Source of the DNA: Tenodera sinensis
Lineage: Eukaryota > Arthropoda > Insecta > Mantodea > Mantidae
Assembly: GCA_030765045.1 (NCBI GenBank)
Contig: CM060964.1
Location: 314,950,628 to 315,014,627 of the forward strand
Reading direction: 5' to 3'
Length of the DNA: 64,000 nucleotides
The notes below the pieces were generated by a model. It did no database searches, was not told where the DNA came from, and saw only the letters and a list, made by a program, of their open reading frames with translations. Position numbers and translations under genes: made by a program. Positions 44,626-55,829 of this stretch are shown here, in pieces (position 1 is the first letter of the stretch; each line of letters begins with the position of its first letter).

Positions 44626-46786
44626 TAGTTCTAGTTCATGGAGATAATTAGATGTAGGTGTTATCAGAACTTTACTGGAGTAAAAAAGGAAGTCAGGTTT
44701 AATACACCTGTTGTATGTTATGTTGAGTGTCTGTCTTTGGATCTCCAGTCCTGCTAACCATTTTAGTATATTTCAACATTTTGTAGTCTTCTCTTTTAAA
44801 TGGTTAAAATAGCTTTTCTAGGCGAGTTTGGAGTAAAAAATAACTTACAAACATCTTGACTCCAAGAATCGTTTAAGAATTCATTTTTATATTTGATTTT
44901 TATATTTAGTGATTTTGTTTGTATTCTGAATAATTGTGAAGATGTTTTTTCTAAATTTACAGTCACAAGATGATTTGAGCTCCATTGTTGAAGTTTATCT
45001 AGATCTATTTTGATGTTAGATTTAAGATTATTTGGCTTTTGTATTTTGGCTGAGGTCAATACAAGGTCAAGAGTAAATAGTACTATGTTAGTATTTGGAG
45101 GCTGTATCAATACTTAATTTAAATCATTAATATAAATATTAAGCCATGTGCTTAGTACTGCATCTTGTGGGAGTCCTCTGTATGTCTGTCTGAATTTTGA
45201 TGTACTATTATTATATCTAGTAGCACAAAGACATTGAGAAATGAATTAAGGTACCCAATGGAGCATATTCTATTTTATGAAGTTTTCCTGTTAGTTTCTC
45301 CACCCTGAAACATAGGCTGCCTGGAAATCTACAAAGACTGACAGAGTGTTTTCCGTTTTACTGAAGACTTCTTTCATATCCTGACTTAAATAGATTATGT
45401 TTTCATTTGTGTTGTGATATTTCCTAAACCCTGTTTGAACGTTGGACAGAAGATTATAAAATTCTAGGTAATTTAGTCTTGCTGCCACCGTTCTTTCCAT
45501 GACTTTATCTATTACACTTATTAAAGAAATTGATTAAAATTATTTGTAGGTTTATTTTTCTTTAGAAGTGACACAATGATGGCTTTTGTTCACTGTGATG
45601 GGACTGTACCTTGCCAGGATGTATTATACAGTTTTAAGAGGATGTTTTTTCCTTTGCTACCAAGATGTTTGAGAAATTCAGGATGTATGTGGTCTGGTCT
45701 AGTAGATTTTTTATTCTACAGTTTCTCTAGGCTATTTTTAGTTCTGCAATGATGACCGGCTGTTCAAAAATAGTAGCAGTAGGATTCACTTTGGTCTTTT
45801 CATTCTTCTTTTTCAGTTATTTGTCCTTTTTGTAGTTAGATGGTATTCTGTGTTTGTAGTGCATGTTGAAAGCTTCTGCAATTTTATGATTGTTTGCTAG
45901 CAGTTTGTTATTCAAAATAAAAAATTATGTAATCATTTCTTCCATAAGTTTGTAGAAGGTGTTTATTTTTGCATTATTTCCTTCTTTAATACTGCTGCTT
46001 TACTTCTCTAATCTTAAACATCTGAAGGTTAATATGCTTTTTTTGGTTTAACTCTTGCTATATTTTTTCTTCTTCTCTTAATTTTGACAGATAGAGACCA
46101 AACAGGTTTATAATTGAAGTTTCTGCCTTTATGAATGTACTTTTATGCTATTTTTAGTATAACTTCATTGAATTCCTTGTTTAATGTATGTGAAGAAAAC
46201 TGCTCTATTTCTAAAAGCCTGTCACTTTCTTTTTCAATTTTTTTCTGTAAACTTTGACCAATTTGCTGTGTTGAAGTTTCAGGAAGGTTTAAAAGTTCTT
46301 GATTGTTTTTGTTTAGTTGTGAGAGGTAGTGAAATAGTTGCCACTGTAATTCTATGACAAGATCCTGGATCTATTATCTTCTTCTGTGTAAGTTTAGCTA
46401 TATTGGAGCATACCATAAGTCTCAGTTTGTGCCTGAACCAATATGATGTAGAAAAGTAGGAGGATTATCTTTATCATAACATAGTTCTAATGTTGGTGAC
46501 TTTATAAGATCCTCTTCGGTTTATGGCTTTGTAAACCCACATTTGGGAATATGCATTAAGATCAAGTTTGATTATTTTACTTTTATCAATATCTCCCATT
46601 TCTATAACAATTTGAAAACTTGTTTTAACTGCTGTTAAGATTCCACTACCCATTTGACGGGTTTTAGGGAAAAGGCACACTTTATACTGATTCACCTGGG
46701 AAAATATATTTTATTTTTCTGTAAAATTGACTTCTTATATTGTAAAAATATCTGTATTTTCATCTGCAATGATTTTTTGAATTTCA

Positions 46787-46788
<2 letters not shown>

Positions 46789-46817
<29 letters not shown>
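46789..46817 (+). repeat. 29-T homopolymer in LINE endonuclease
   Basis: Read on the coding (minus) strand this is a run of A between ILQWNAGGMSATTT and CEIQKIIADENTDIF, that is, an expanded lysine-codon tract in the decayed LINE. Confidence 0.9.
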
Positions 46818-47094
46818 GTTGTTGTTGCTGACATGCCTCCAGCATTCCATTGTAATATTGTAACTATATAACAACGTAAATGCCATAATAATTCTAAAGA
46901 TCCATTCAGTCCATCAAATTTTATTCATTTACTACCACCTATTTAGTTCTGGACAGCTAAGCAAAACAACAATAGCTTTTGATACTTAAAAAACAAATGA
47001 ACAAATACTATGCTGTCCACACTAGTTGTTTTCCTGTACCTTTGAAAATTTCAAATACATATAATGGGAGAGTTTTGATTTAAAAGGTTATCAG

Positions 47095-47268
47095 CAAGAG
47101 ATTTATTGCTTCAGTATGAGTCAGAGCTTCTGTAATACAAAGCAAGTGTTTTCAGTCACAATATTTAACATAAGGTTAGGTCTGTGGTTACAAGAGCAGA
47201 TGGTGCACAACCCGAATGGAACGAAACCATCACCGGTAGCAGTTGCAATTAACACCGGCGGTAAGCTT
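47095..47268 (-). CDS. candidate terminal exon D of host gene
   Basis: A strong acceptor (TTTGTTTCTTTTCTAG) precedes AAGCTTACC. With the phase-1 join from exon C it reads EAYRRC and a TAA stop at 47249-47251. The rest would be 3' untranslated, with a possible AATAAA at about 47099-47104 on the minus strand. The intron to exon C is 80 bp (47269-47348). Alternatively a plus-strand exon could use MVHNPNGTKPSPVAVAINTG followed by GTAAGC; phase continuity favours the minus strand. Confidence 0.45.
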
Positions 47269-47348
47269 CTAGAAAAGAAACAAATAAAACGCACATAACC
47301 ATCCACCACAGATTAGCCAACATGCTAGGTCCATGGCTGGACGCTTAC

Positions 47349-47447
47349 CACATAGATTCATCAGCGAGTTTGATTTTCTTCCCCTAAAGTTTCCCTGATA
47401 AGTGGAATATTTCTGTCGACTTCTAATACGACCAGGTTCTGATGTGT
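47349..47447 (-). CDS. candidate exon C of host gene
   Basis: 99 bp between acceptor AAATATTTGCAG and donor GTAAGCGT, open in phase 1 at both edges. It encodes (D)TSEPGRIRSRQKYSTYQG, then NFRGRKSNSLMNLC. The piece is basic and serine-rich with no domain I recognise. Good splice sites, matching phases with exons A, B and D, and higher coding-like complexity than the AT-rich surroundings support it. Confidence 0.6.
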
Positions 47448-47735
47448 CTGCAAATATTTAACTTCCTTTAAGCAAATTATAACTTAAATCTTAAGCTTGC
47501 AATTAAGTGAGTAATTCCATATACAAAAAAAAATTTCCATTATTCTCTTATTGCTGCACTGACAGATTCAGAGCCAATGATTACAAACTAAGTCAATGTA
47601 GTTCATACTAGCTTCTACAGTAACATTTATTCTGTTTACAAGCAACTTCAAGCTAAAACAACTACTGCATCTCTGAGGTTACTCAAGTCTTTAGAACTAT
47701 GTATACTGCATACTACCAAGTTACAATATACATAC

Positions 47736-47819
47736 CTCGTGATGTTTTATATGATCCCCTTCGGCCCAACTGTGTAGCACTACGGCAAGGTGATGCTCCT
47801 CGACCATCATCTGGAGAGT
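47736..47819 (-). CDS. candidate exon B of host gene
   Basis: 84 bp between acceptor TTTGTTAACCAG and donor GTATGTATA, phase 1 at both edges. It encodes (D)SPDDGRGASPCRSATQLG, then RRGSYKTSR, with RRGS resembling a basophilic kinase site. The length is a multiple of three, so it could be skipped without changing frame. The gene is not identified. Confidence 0.65.
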
Positions 47820-49364
47820 CTGGTTAACAAATACAGAGCATTGTTACACTACTGTTGCAAATAACCTGCCTAAATATTTCAGCAGTTATAAGTACAATTC
47901 AAGAGCACTGGTCAATTATTTACACATTTAAACTAATTAAATATGAAATCAACTAGTCTCCGAGGATTCAAGTACTGACTGAAAAGTAGGCAAAACAAAA
48001 GTTAACTTATGGGGGAGGGTTGGTTCTCACAGTAGAGTGCATTATTTAAAGCATTATTATTTACTCAGTTGTCTGGCACAGTGTTTTGTACTAAACAGCA
48101 TTCAGTTTCTACTTGCTTCAGTTGGTCTTATTTCGAAGTCAGTTCTACTTCAGTGATGCGTGAGCTTATGATTGAAGCTTGCATTGCAATAATAACAATT
48201 CCAAATTACACAAAGTACATTTAGTTTCCTAACAGAAACTGCAAAGAGAAGTCATTTCTCTAATGTCCATTTGTAAGCTTTGTTTTTTCCAATGCCAACC
48301 ATGATACTGATGACCTAGAAGGATTTTCTCATACTCGGTAAATTTTGTGTTAAAGATGCAGTCCAGTATATGAGAGAAAGAGAGGAAACAGAAAGAGAGG
48401 AGGGGTGGCTTTGAAAACAGAAATAAAAGTTTATTCTATACAAAACATTAGCCTTAATTTTGAGAACATACATTTTGTGATGCACACTGCGAGGACATTT
48501 TTCTGGCCACAAAATTCACACCCTCGTTTATTTGTTCTTTTCAACTTTCCTGGTCTTGCTTAAGCTCACCCAACTACCATGAAACAATTAGCCCAATGAG
48601 CAAATGCACTACAGTCCACTGCAAACACACCACAAACTTCTCTTGGCACACAAAGCTTTGATCCAAATGTATGACCTTTGATCTTCAGCAGAAAGAATAT
48701 TTAAGACCTGCAGACCTGATTTCTGGCTCTTCTTATTTAAACACAAAGCATGCTATGGTTGAAATAAAGCATGTGCTTCCTCATTAAGCTTTTAGATGCA
48801 ACTAATACAATTTGAGTTGCTGTTGGATCATCCAATATGCAAAACTACCAACTTGAACATTACATATGAAGCATGCCTTGTAAATAATCATAAAAGAGTG
48901 TTCTTAGACTGGACTGCTCCTTTAAGTTAGGTTGCCTTTATGGTGCAGCCATATCACTCTTGTGGAAATAAGGATGATAGCAAGAATGTGTCTCGTTAGG
49001 CTTTGCATCTGAAGTAACTAATCCAGCTGAGAGATGAGCATTATGAAAGTTATGTCCTAATCAAACTCTTCACATGAGCTCCACTGCTGACCAATAGGGA
49101 TGGCCATAGCTGTAAGAAGTTCTGTTCAAAGCTTAATGGACTGCTAGCAAATGTGTTATATTATGATAATATCAAATTCTGTTGGCTAAATTAACACCTG
49201 ATGTTTATGTAGTTTAGAGAGAACAATTCAATCAGATAAGCAGATGAATTAAGTCTAGACATATATATTAGTGAGCTTTTTTATGTAATCACTGAAAGTA
49301 AAATTGGCGGCTGTTGTGCTATAAAAATGATTGTTAGTTTTTCTTCACCAAAAGAAAATCTCAC
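47820..49364 (-). other. candidate intron between exons A and B
   Basis: A 1545-bp AT-rich stretch with GTGAG at its 5' edge and AG at its 3' edge on the minus strand. No transposon recognised inside. Confidence 0.55.
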
Positions 49365-49454
49365 CTCTAAACAAAGAGGATCGGCGATCATCAGCCAGGC
49401 TATCTTGTGAGCCACGGTATAAGTCTCGTCTCATAGGTGGACTGAAAACTGTGT
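49365..49454 (-). CDS. candidate exon A of host gene
   Basis: 90 bp between acceptor TTTGTTTGCTCCTAG and donor GTGAGATT, phase 1 at both edges. It encodes (D)TVFSPPMRRDLYRGSQDS, then LADDRRSSLFR. The last base G joins AC of exon B to give Asp. Acidic/basic serine-rich sequence suggests a disordered linker. Exons A, B and C are each multiples of three and interchangeable in phase. Upstream exons must lie beyond 49455 or outside the window. Confidence 0.65.
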
Positions 49455-50213
49455 CTAGGAGCAAACAAAACATGCATTCAACAACACAATGGCACCATAC
49501 AAAAATTAAGCATACATCACTCTGCAACTAAAAAGAAGAATTAAGCTCAACTTCCTAATCAGACTTCTAATATAGCTAACAACACATTTATTTCAAAAGA
49601 ATAGCAGAGAAATAGAATTTAATAGAACATTTTAAATTATTACGGCATAATTGCAAATAATACATAAACACTGATGTGCAATGAAAGTTTATCTTGTCAT
49701 GCAAAATTAAGCACGCCACAAAACATAAATTTGCAAAGAATGTATTTTTCATTGTTTAATTATGACATATTTTCTTCCGCTAACTTATTAGAATGCATTA
49801 TCTGAGTACTGAAGTTGTTAGCATCTACTATCAATTGTAAGTATTATTTATATTTATTTAATTTAATTGTATGAAATGCTTAAAAATATATCAAAGCTAT
49901 AGACTAAGACCAATGTTACATCACAGGAATGATTTTTGGATTAATTTTGATGTAACAAATATTTATCAAAATTAAGGTAAAAGCCTAGTTTTGGATAACT
50001 GCCTGCTAATGGAAATTTTTTTCTCTTAACCTGTATCTCATAGTTATTGTGACAGTTGATATATGCCAGGAGTTAATGGTCACTTTTTCTCAAAAGGGCT
50101 GATTCCTTTTCTCATTAGACTGTGCTACTTTAAAAAACATTTTTGCGGACATGGCATTGAGCTGGTGAAAACATGAAGTATGTAGATCACTGAGGAATGA
50201 AAATTAAATTATT
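49455..50213. other. AT-rich, probably intronic
   Basis: No further exon recognised. If the host-gene model is right, this lies in an upstream intron. Confidence 0.4.
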
Positions 50214-50424
50214 TTATTGTTTAATTACGCTGTCAATTGTCAGGGTCATATCAGTGTTACCAGTGTGCTGGAATTTTATCCTGCAGGAGTTCTTTTATAT
50301 GCCAGTAAATCTACTGACACAGAGCTGTTGTTTTTAAGCACACTTAGAAACCATCAGTATGAGCTGGATTTGAACTAGCAACCAGTAGGCCAGCGCCTAA
50401 CCAACTGAGCCACCCAGAACGACT
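50214..50424 (-). repeat. SINE-A copy 2
   Basis: Matches the copies at 17456 and 55046: GTTTAATTACGCTGTCAATT at the left, AGGAGTTCTTTTATATGCCA in the body, and a tRNA-like head reading (reversed) GGGTGGCTCAGTTGGTTAGG. The part around the B box is decayed, with a short deletion before CAGTAGGCC. Confidence 0.85.
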
Positions 50425-51169
50425 ATGGAACTAAACATTTAGTATCTCTGTAAATATACGTACATTACAATTAGAGATACTTGTTAATTAAACATGTAGT
50501 CAATTACATTATAAAGAATGCTTACTTTTTATCCACATATTATGCAGAAAAGTTGAAAAATGAATCTAGGCTTTAAAAGTGTCACTATGATAGGTAACTT
50601 GCACAACAATTAAAATATAAACTAATTAATACATCCACTTTATGCTAGGCTTTGGTAAACGACAATTCTTTATTTATAATTAATTTGTTATAAATTGTAA
50701 TTAATTAATTAGACATCTCAAATTTGTACAATTTTATATAACAAACATCTTGTGAGCACACTAGAAAGAATTTGCTCTGCGTTAAATGCCATGAAGGATG
50801 GCAGCCTAAACATTCTTGTTGCTTCCAAGAAGTACTAAATTCTATTGGGTAATTTGTGCAGGTGAGAAAATGGACACTTGCTCTCCTAGTTTTGATAATA
50901 TGCAATGTAAAGCCAATGCCCTATCAGAAGCAATAAAAGGGGCTCATATGAAAATAAATGTACATAAAACTAAAGAAATGAGATTAAATTGTAAAAAGGC
51001 AAACAAAATCATATTAAACAACAATAATATTGATACTGTTCAAGAATTTAAATATTTGGGTAACATAATTGATAAGTACGGTGGAGCTCTTGAAAATGCT
51101 AAAAACTGAATAAAAAAAGCAAACAGTACATTTGCCCTGTTATATTAAATCTGGAAATCAAATGTTATA

Positions 51170-51170
51170 T

Positions 51171-51237
<67 letters not shown>

Positions 51238-52919
51238 TTATTGCAATTCAATATGGTGTAATACACGATTGAATACAGTCAAAGGTAAACAAGTACATTT
51301 AAGTAGCAAAAGATTAAATAACAAAACATTAATAATAATATACAAAGAACTGATTAACCAAGTAGTAGAGACTATGCACAATGAACTATTACCAGAGTAC
51401 AAAATAAGTACATAACATTGACTTTTGATTACTGAACTTTTAACCTATTAAAAAATTCCTCTAATGAATAGAACACATTAACTAAATAAGTTTGTAAAGC
51501 AGATTTGAATTTAGTGTAGTTTTCACATCTTTTAATTTCTGCTGGCAGTCTATTGTAGAATTTTGCACCAGCGTAACTAGGCAGCTTTTCAAACTGGCTC
51601 AGTCTGTGCATTGTAATAGACAAATCATTCTTATTTCTTGTGTTGTGGTCATGTATGTCTGAATTTGTTTGCATCAGAAATTTGTATTTTATCATGTATA
51701 GTATAGTTTTATAAATATACAGGCTAGGTAGCATCATTATTTTATGCTGACGGAAAGCTTCTCTACATGAGTCTTGCATTTTTAAGTTCGAAATATATCT
51801 GAATACTCTTTTCTGTAAAGTAAATATTCTATTTTGGTTTAATTTTGAAGTATTGCCCCATATTTCTATACCATATGACATGTGTGACTGATTGAGAGAG
51901 AAATAAATTATCCTATTAGTTGCTGCTGGGACATAGTTCTTTAGACACTTAAGAAGAAATAAATTTTTACTTATTTTTAATGCTAATTTGTCTGTATGTG
52001 GTGTAAACGATAGTGTTTTATCCAGTGTGACATCCAGGAGCTCTACCTTGTCAACACTGTTTACTGATTTGTTGTCAATATACAATTGCAGAGGCGTATT
52101 AAGTGTTTTGCTACCGAATGTTATCAGTTCACATTTAGTTGAGTTTATACTTAAGTTTAGCACTGAGAAGTACTGCAATAGTTTCATAGCTATTTCACTT
52201 AGGTTTTCTTCCAGCATTAGGCTAGAGGAATGGCTGACTGTGACGCGTGTCATCTGCAAATTGTACTAATTTTGTACCTTTAGGTAGTCAGTTATATCGT
52301 GCATGTATAGGATAAACAAAAGTGGACTGAGAATTGATCCCTGAGGGACCCTGTGTGTCAATTCCATCGTAGTTGATATAGCATCACCATTTGTCGAATT
52401 CGCAGCTACGTATTGTTTTCGGTTTGTCATGTAGGGTTCTATTAATTTATGTCCCAGACCTCTAATCCCCAGGACTGACAGTTTGTTCATTAGTATTTTT
52501 TTATCCACACAGTCGAAAGCTTTAGTAAGATCTAATAAGAAAGCTGTTGCATATTTGCCTGCGTCAACATTTTTTATAATTTCTTCGATACATTCAATGA
52601 CCGCGCAGATTGTTGTTCTATTTTTTATAAAGCCATTTTGATGTTTAGGTATTAGGCTGAACTTGTTGAGAAAATTCATTAGCCTATTGTAGATTACAGT
52701 GCCGGTAAGATTGATATTGGACAGTAGTTATTCAATTCTCTGTTGTCACCTTTTTTAAAGATTGGTATTACTTTCGCAATTTTTAGTTTGTCTGGGAAAG
52801 TTCCTTGTTCTAGACACAAGTTTATTATATCAACAAGGGGATTTACGATTTCTTGACTACATGCTTTCAGTGAGTAGGGTTTAAGGCCCATCAACAGCTA
52901 GGTCATTAGGGCCCCTCAA
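51170..52919 (-). mobile_element. CR1/L2-like LINE with (ATT)n tail, 5' truncated
   Basis: On the minus strand it runs from RT (GTFPDKLKIAKVIPIFKKGD, LLDLTKAFDCVDKKIL, RVPQGSILSPLLFILYMHDI), through a palm motif FADD visible only in a shifted frame near 52245-52260, to a long C-terminal region ending AKFYNRLPAEIK and FYSLEEFF, without RNase H. The 3' end is an ATT/AAT microsatellite at 51175-51238, typical of CR1/L2-like elements. It sits antisense inside the RTE-like LINE. Confidence 0.85.
51429..52894 (-). pseudogene. CR1/L2-like reverse transcriptase, frameshifted
   Basis: Three frames (52694-52894, 52266-52679, 51429-52259) cover RT blocks from the fingers to the C-terminus. TKAFDCVDKK carries the first catalytic Asp. 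FADD is out of frame between two compensating indels around 52245-52268. The 276-codon C-terminal part is long and uninterrupted, so decay is limited. Confidence 0.85.
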
Positions 52920-53609
52920 TAGTAAAGTGAAAGCAGTATTATTGTATGGTTGTGAAACATGGAAAACAAACAAAGTTATACTAAATAAATTACAAACATT
53001 TGTTAATAGATGTGTACGAAGAAGTCTAAGAATCAAATGGCCAGATATAATTTCAAATCTAGAATTATGGAAGATAACAAACCAAAAAGAAATTGCAATA
53101 GAAATCAAAAGATGAAAGTGGAATTGGATAGGACATACACTAAGAAAAGAAGACAAAGCAGTAGAAAGAATGGCTCTGGACTGGAATCCTCAAGGTAGAA
53201 GAGCAAGAGGAAGATAAAAAAATATGTGGAGGAGAACAGTTCTTGAAGAAATTACTAAAGAAGGGAAAACATAGAGAGAAGTAAAGAAGTTGGCAACAAA
53301 TAGGGTCTGATGGAAGCACTTTGTGAATGCCCTATGCTCCTCTTAAGGAGATACAGGGGATAGACTGATTGTAAATGGACACGTCTATAACAACAGATTC
53401 AAATACACATCTTGAACTGCATTTTTAGAAAGAACAGAAATGGAACTAAGGGAGGCTATTCTGGAAATGGGAAGTAGAGGTTTTGATCTAACAAGAAAAG
53501 AAGTCATGGACTTAACTGCAAGTATTGATGTTGCATCTTCTGAAAAATTACGATAATAACTGTCATGGTAAAACACGGGTTTCTCACTAGAAGTGCCCTA
53601 AACTATCAA

Positions 53610-54340
53610 ACTTGAAACATATCTTATTTACAAAGTATAATTTTATCATTAGAATTAATAAAATATATAAGTGTCAATTTGGTATCAGATTTAGCAGCAC
53701 ATGTAAATTATTTTTAGAACAGACAGAAATATACACTCATTCAGGAAGCAGACCCTCTAAATATAAAACAGAACCTCAGATTATACGCAAAAACTAGGGT
53801 TTTCATGAGATGTGCTTTAACTTGAAGCTGCATCAGTGCTCATGGGAACATATACATCAGAAAAATGTGTGGAGAAATCTATATGTGGGTGTCACAGAAA
53901 TATTTATTCACCAATGAGGAAACTGGAATTATGTTGAGAAAATACTATGCATGAATAGGAGTAATGTAAAGTTCACGTGATAGAGGAGAAGAAACACAAA
54001 AGTTGTATGACGATTTTGATGAGACATTGATATGATCACTAACATTTTGAAGTCAAAAGGTCTGGACATGTAACTTGCTTATTGAAAGTGCACTAAGGTG
54101 ATGTGTGCATTCACAGTGTGAATATATGATATCAAATGTCTAAGTGTTGATAAGAGAGTTCTTGTAAACAGCTCCCAAAGTGTAGAACATGAATCCAGAC
54201 ATATAAATATGTGTGGTTGGGATTGGGTTTTGGGCCGAGAGGAACAACAATAAGTGCATGTGATGAAAGTTATTCACACATAAACGCCTTATCCATCCTT
54301 TCTGTGCTAAAGAGGTTCCTACCCGATGTGTACTATGATG
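53610..54340 (+). repeat. dispersed repeat D, copy 1 (uninterrupted)
   Basis: About 700 bp matches 59035-62020 in the same order: TTTTAGAACAGA, CTCATTNAGGAAGCAGAC, TATGTTGAGAAAAT, ACATGTAACTTGCTTA and AAAGTTATTCA. Copy 2 holds a 2.1-kb Penelope-like insertion and an 85-bp extra segment. No coding signal. A tRNA-like B box is visible only in copy 2. Confidence 0.75.
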
Positions 54341-54935
54341 GAATGACAGTGAGCAGAGGAACATCGCTCCCAGCATCGAACCTCAGACTGGGCCATTAAC
54401 AATTGCAATGACCAGAGGAACACATCAACCATCAGGGAATTCTCAGCACTTAGGAATTAACAATCCAAGGAGCAATTATGGCAATGAAGGAGTATTGTAC
54501 ATATTTTATTGTGTAATTTAATAAGGTAAAGAAATGTATGTAATGACTATTATTAAGACACTGCTAATAAAATTAATGTTACTAAGGAATAAAAAGGCTT
54601 TGAAGGAACTTGTAAATTCTAAAGAGATGGAGGAAAATATAGTGAAACTGGAATTATGCAGGTAGAATAAAAATCAGTAGAGTGTAGTGAAAGAGAGATT
54701 GTAAGTGCTGATAGGCAGGTACCAGAGGACTACAGCATGCCTAAAAGCAATCTTGCTGTGGTTATTTAGCAAATGTTTGCTAACTTAGATAAGAAAATCA
54801 GAAAACAAAATAAGGAATTGCAAAATCAAAACAAACTACTTGGAAAAAGGTTAGAAGGGAACTTGCAAAATCAAATCTTGGAAGAAATTTTAGGTGGTAG
54901 TATAGAATAGATGATAGTAGACTACAATAACAACA
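54341..54935. other. intergenic, nothing recognised
   Basis: No supported feature. Confidence 0.4.
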
Positions 54936-54996
54936 AAGAGTGAGTGAGTGAGTGTGTGGGGTTTAACGGCCCGTCGACGAGGTCATTTGGGCCCAA
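54936..54996 (+). repeat. (GAGT)n plus conserved 33-bp motif
   Basis: GAGT repeats at 54938-54955 run into GGTTTAACGGCCCGTCGACG and AGGTCATTTGGGCCC, matching the motif at 19214-19250 and 52888-52917. Confidence 0.7.
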
Positions 54997-55045
54997 GCAA
55001 CAAAGAGAAATTCAGGAAGATTTTTTGTTTAGACTTGAAGTAAAG

Positions 55046-55273
55046 AAAAAATTATTTTTTGTTGTTTAACGACGCTGTCAATTGCCAGGATCACATCAGC
55101 GTCGCCGGTGTGCCGGAATTTCGTCCCGCAGGAGTTCTTTTACATGCCAGTAAATCGACTGACATGGAGCTGTCGTTTATAAGCACACTTAAAAACCATC
55201 GACCTGGGCCGGGTTTGAACCCACGACCTTGGGATCAGTAGGCCAGCGTCTAACCAACTGAGCCACCCAGACC
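55046..55273 (-). repeat. SINE-A copy 3 with 14-bp target duplication
   Basis: GACTTGAAGTAAAG occurs at 55032-55045 and 55274-55287. The SINE head on the minus strand reads GGTCTGGGTGGCTCAGTTGG, then a tRNA-Ile-like anticodon arm and B box GGGTTCAAACCC. The body contains AAAGAACTCCTGCGGGACGA. It is the best-preserved and GC-richest copy, hence the youngest of the three. Confidence 0.93.
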
Positions 55274-55425
55274 GACTTGAAGTAAAGGAATCACAACATG
55301 AAGTTAAGAAACTCAGAGAACAATTTGCAATAATTAGAAGTAGTAGATAATGTAGCATATTTACCAAAACCCAATTTTCGTCATAAGTACTTAGGGAATG
55401 TTGGGTATCTTGGTAAACACCAGTA

Positions 55426-55800
55426 TATTTGAGAGGTAGAACTGGAACTTAAAAATTCAATGCCACAACTGGGATTTGAACCACAGACCTTCCGCTTACC
55501 AGGCGGCTGCTCTAACCATTGAGCTATTGTGACAAACTGCCAGAATGGGATTATATTCTCAAACCAGTTCTTATTTCTCCTGGTAAACCACAAAGGCAGT
55601 CTCACATCAGAGACAAATTACCCCAATGGTGACTTACTATTGTAAGTACTTTATGTCCCAGGATTAAATAGCCTTCAAATGGTAATTATTATTTATTTAT
55701 GCCAACAAACTTTGCCTACACACGGCTTGTGTGTTTAAAAACACCAACAGTAAGTTTGTTGGCATAAATAAATAATAATTACCAGTATATTATTATTGTT
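55426..55800 (-). repeat. SINE-C copy 3 with foldback tail
   Basis: The minus strand gives a complete tRNA-like head: AATAGCTCAATGGTTAGAGC, anticodon loop CTGGTAA (GGT, Thr-like), B box GGTTCAAATCCCAG, then the SINE-C body. A 98-bp hairpin at 55686-55783 (arms TTTATTTATGCCAACAAACTT and its complement) follows on the other side. TTGGGTATCTTGGTAAACAC plus CAGTA flanks the whole unit (about 55401-55425 and 55800-55824). Confidence 0.75.
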
Positions 55801-55829
55801 TGGGTATCTTGGTAAACACCAGTACATTA

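Larger units (their letters stand above)
42880..46865 (-). pseudogene. decayed LINE, endonuclease + RT + RNase H
   Basis: A homologue of the LINE at 35908, reading down the minus strand. The endonuclease start ILQWNAGGMS lies near 46820-46860 and GSGILTAVKTSFQIVIEMG near 46600. RT pieces are VQTGFRKYHNTNENIIYLSQ and VFVDFQAAYVSGWRN (45291-45500) and a thumb region (44796-45110). The RNase H piece LHIFTDSSLKDGNASAGVTC lies at 43373-43690, and the terminal SPICHLCDFGAEI knuckle near 42960. Stops and frameshifts are frequent, 29 T at 46789-46817 disrupt the endonuclease, and a mariner interrupts RNase H upstream at 43695. Nearly full length but dead. Confidence 0.88.
50866..53345 (+). pseudogene. 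RTE-like LINE 3' half, split by another LINE
   Basis: The left piece (50866 to about 51165) reads MDTCSPSFDNMQCKANALSE, HMKINVHKTKEMRLN and VQEFKYLGNIIDKYGGA, the RT palm-thumb of an endonuclease/RT LINE. The right piece (52920-53345) continues KAVLLYGCETWKTNKVILNK, LWKITNQKEIAIEIKR, WNWIGHTLRKEDKAVERMAL and WNPQGRRARGR, the typical C-terminal region. Stops are frequent. The ADD catalytic motif is eroded. The two pieces are adjacent in related elements, so 51170-52919 is an insertion. Confidence 0.85.

Noticed and set aside
47116..47298. Plus-strand exon MVHNPNGTKPSPVAVAINTG + GTAAGC
   Set aside because: Not excluded, but the minus-strand reading gives a better acceptor and matches the phase of three neighbouring exons.
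55480..55540. Functional tRNA-Thr gene (minus strand)
   Set aside because: The head is good but fuses into a SINE body seen at two other sites.
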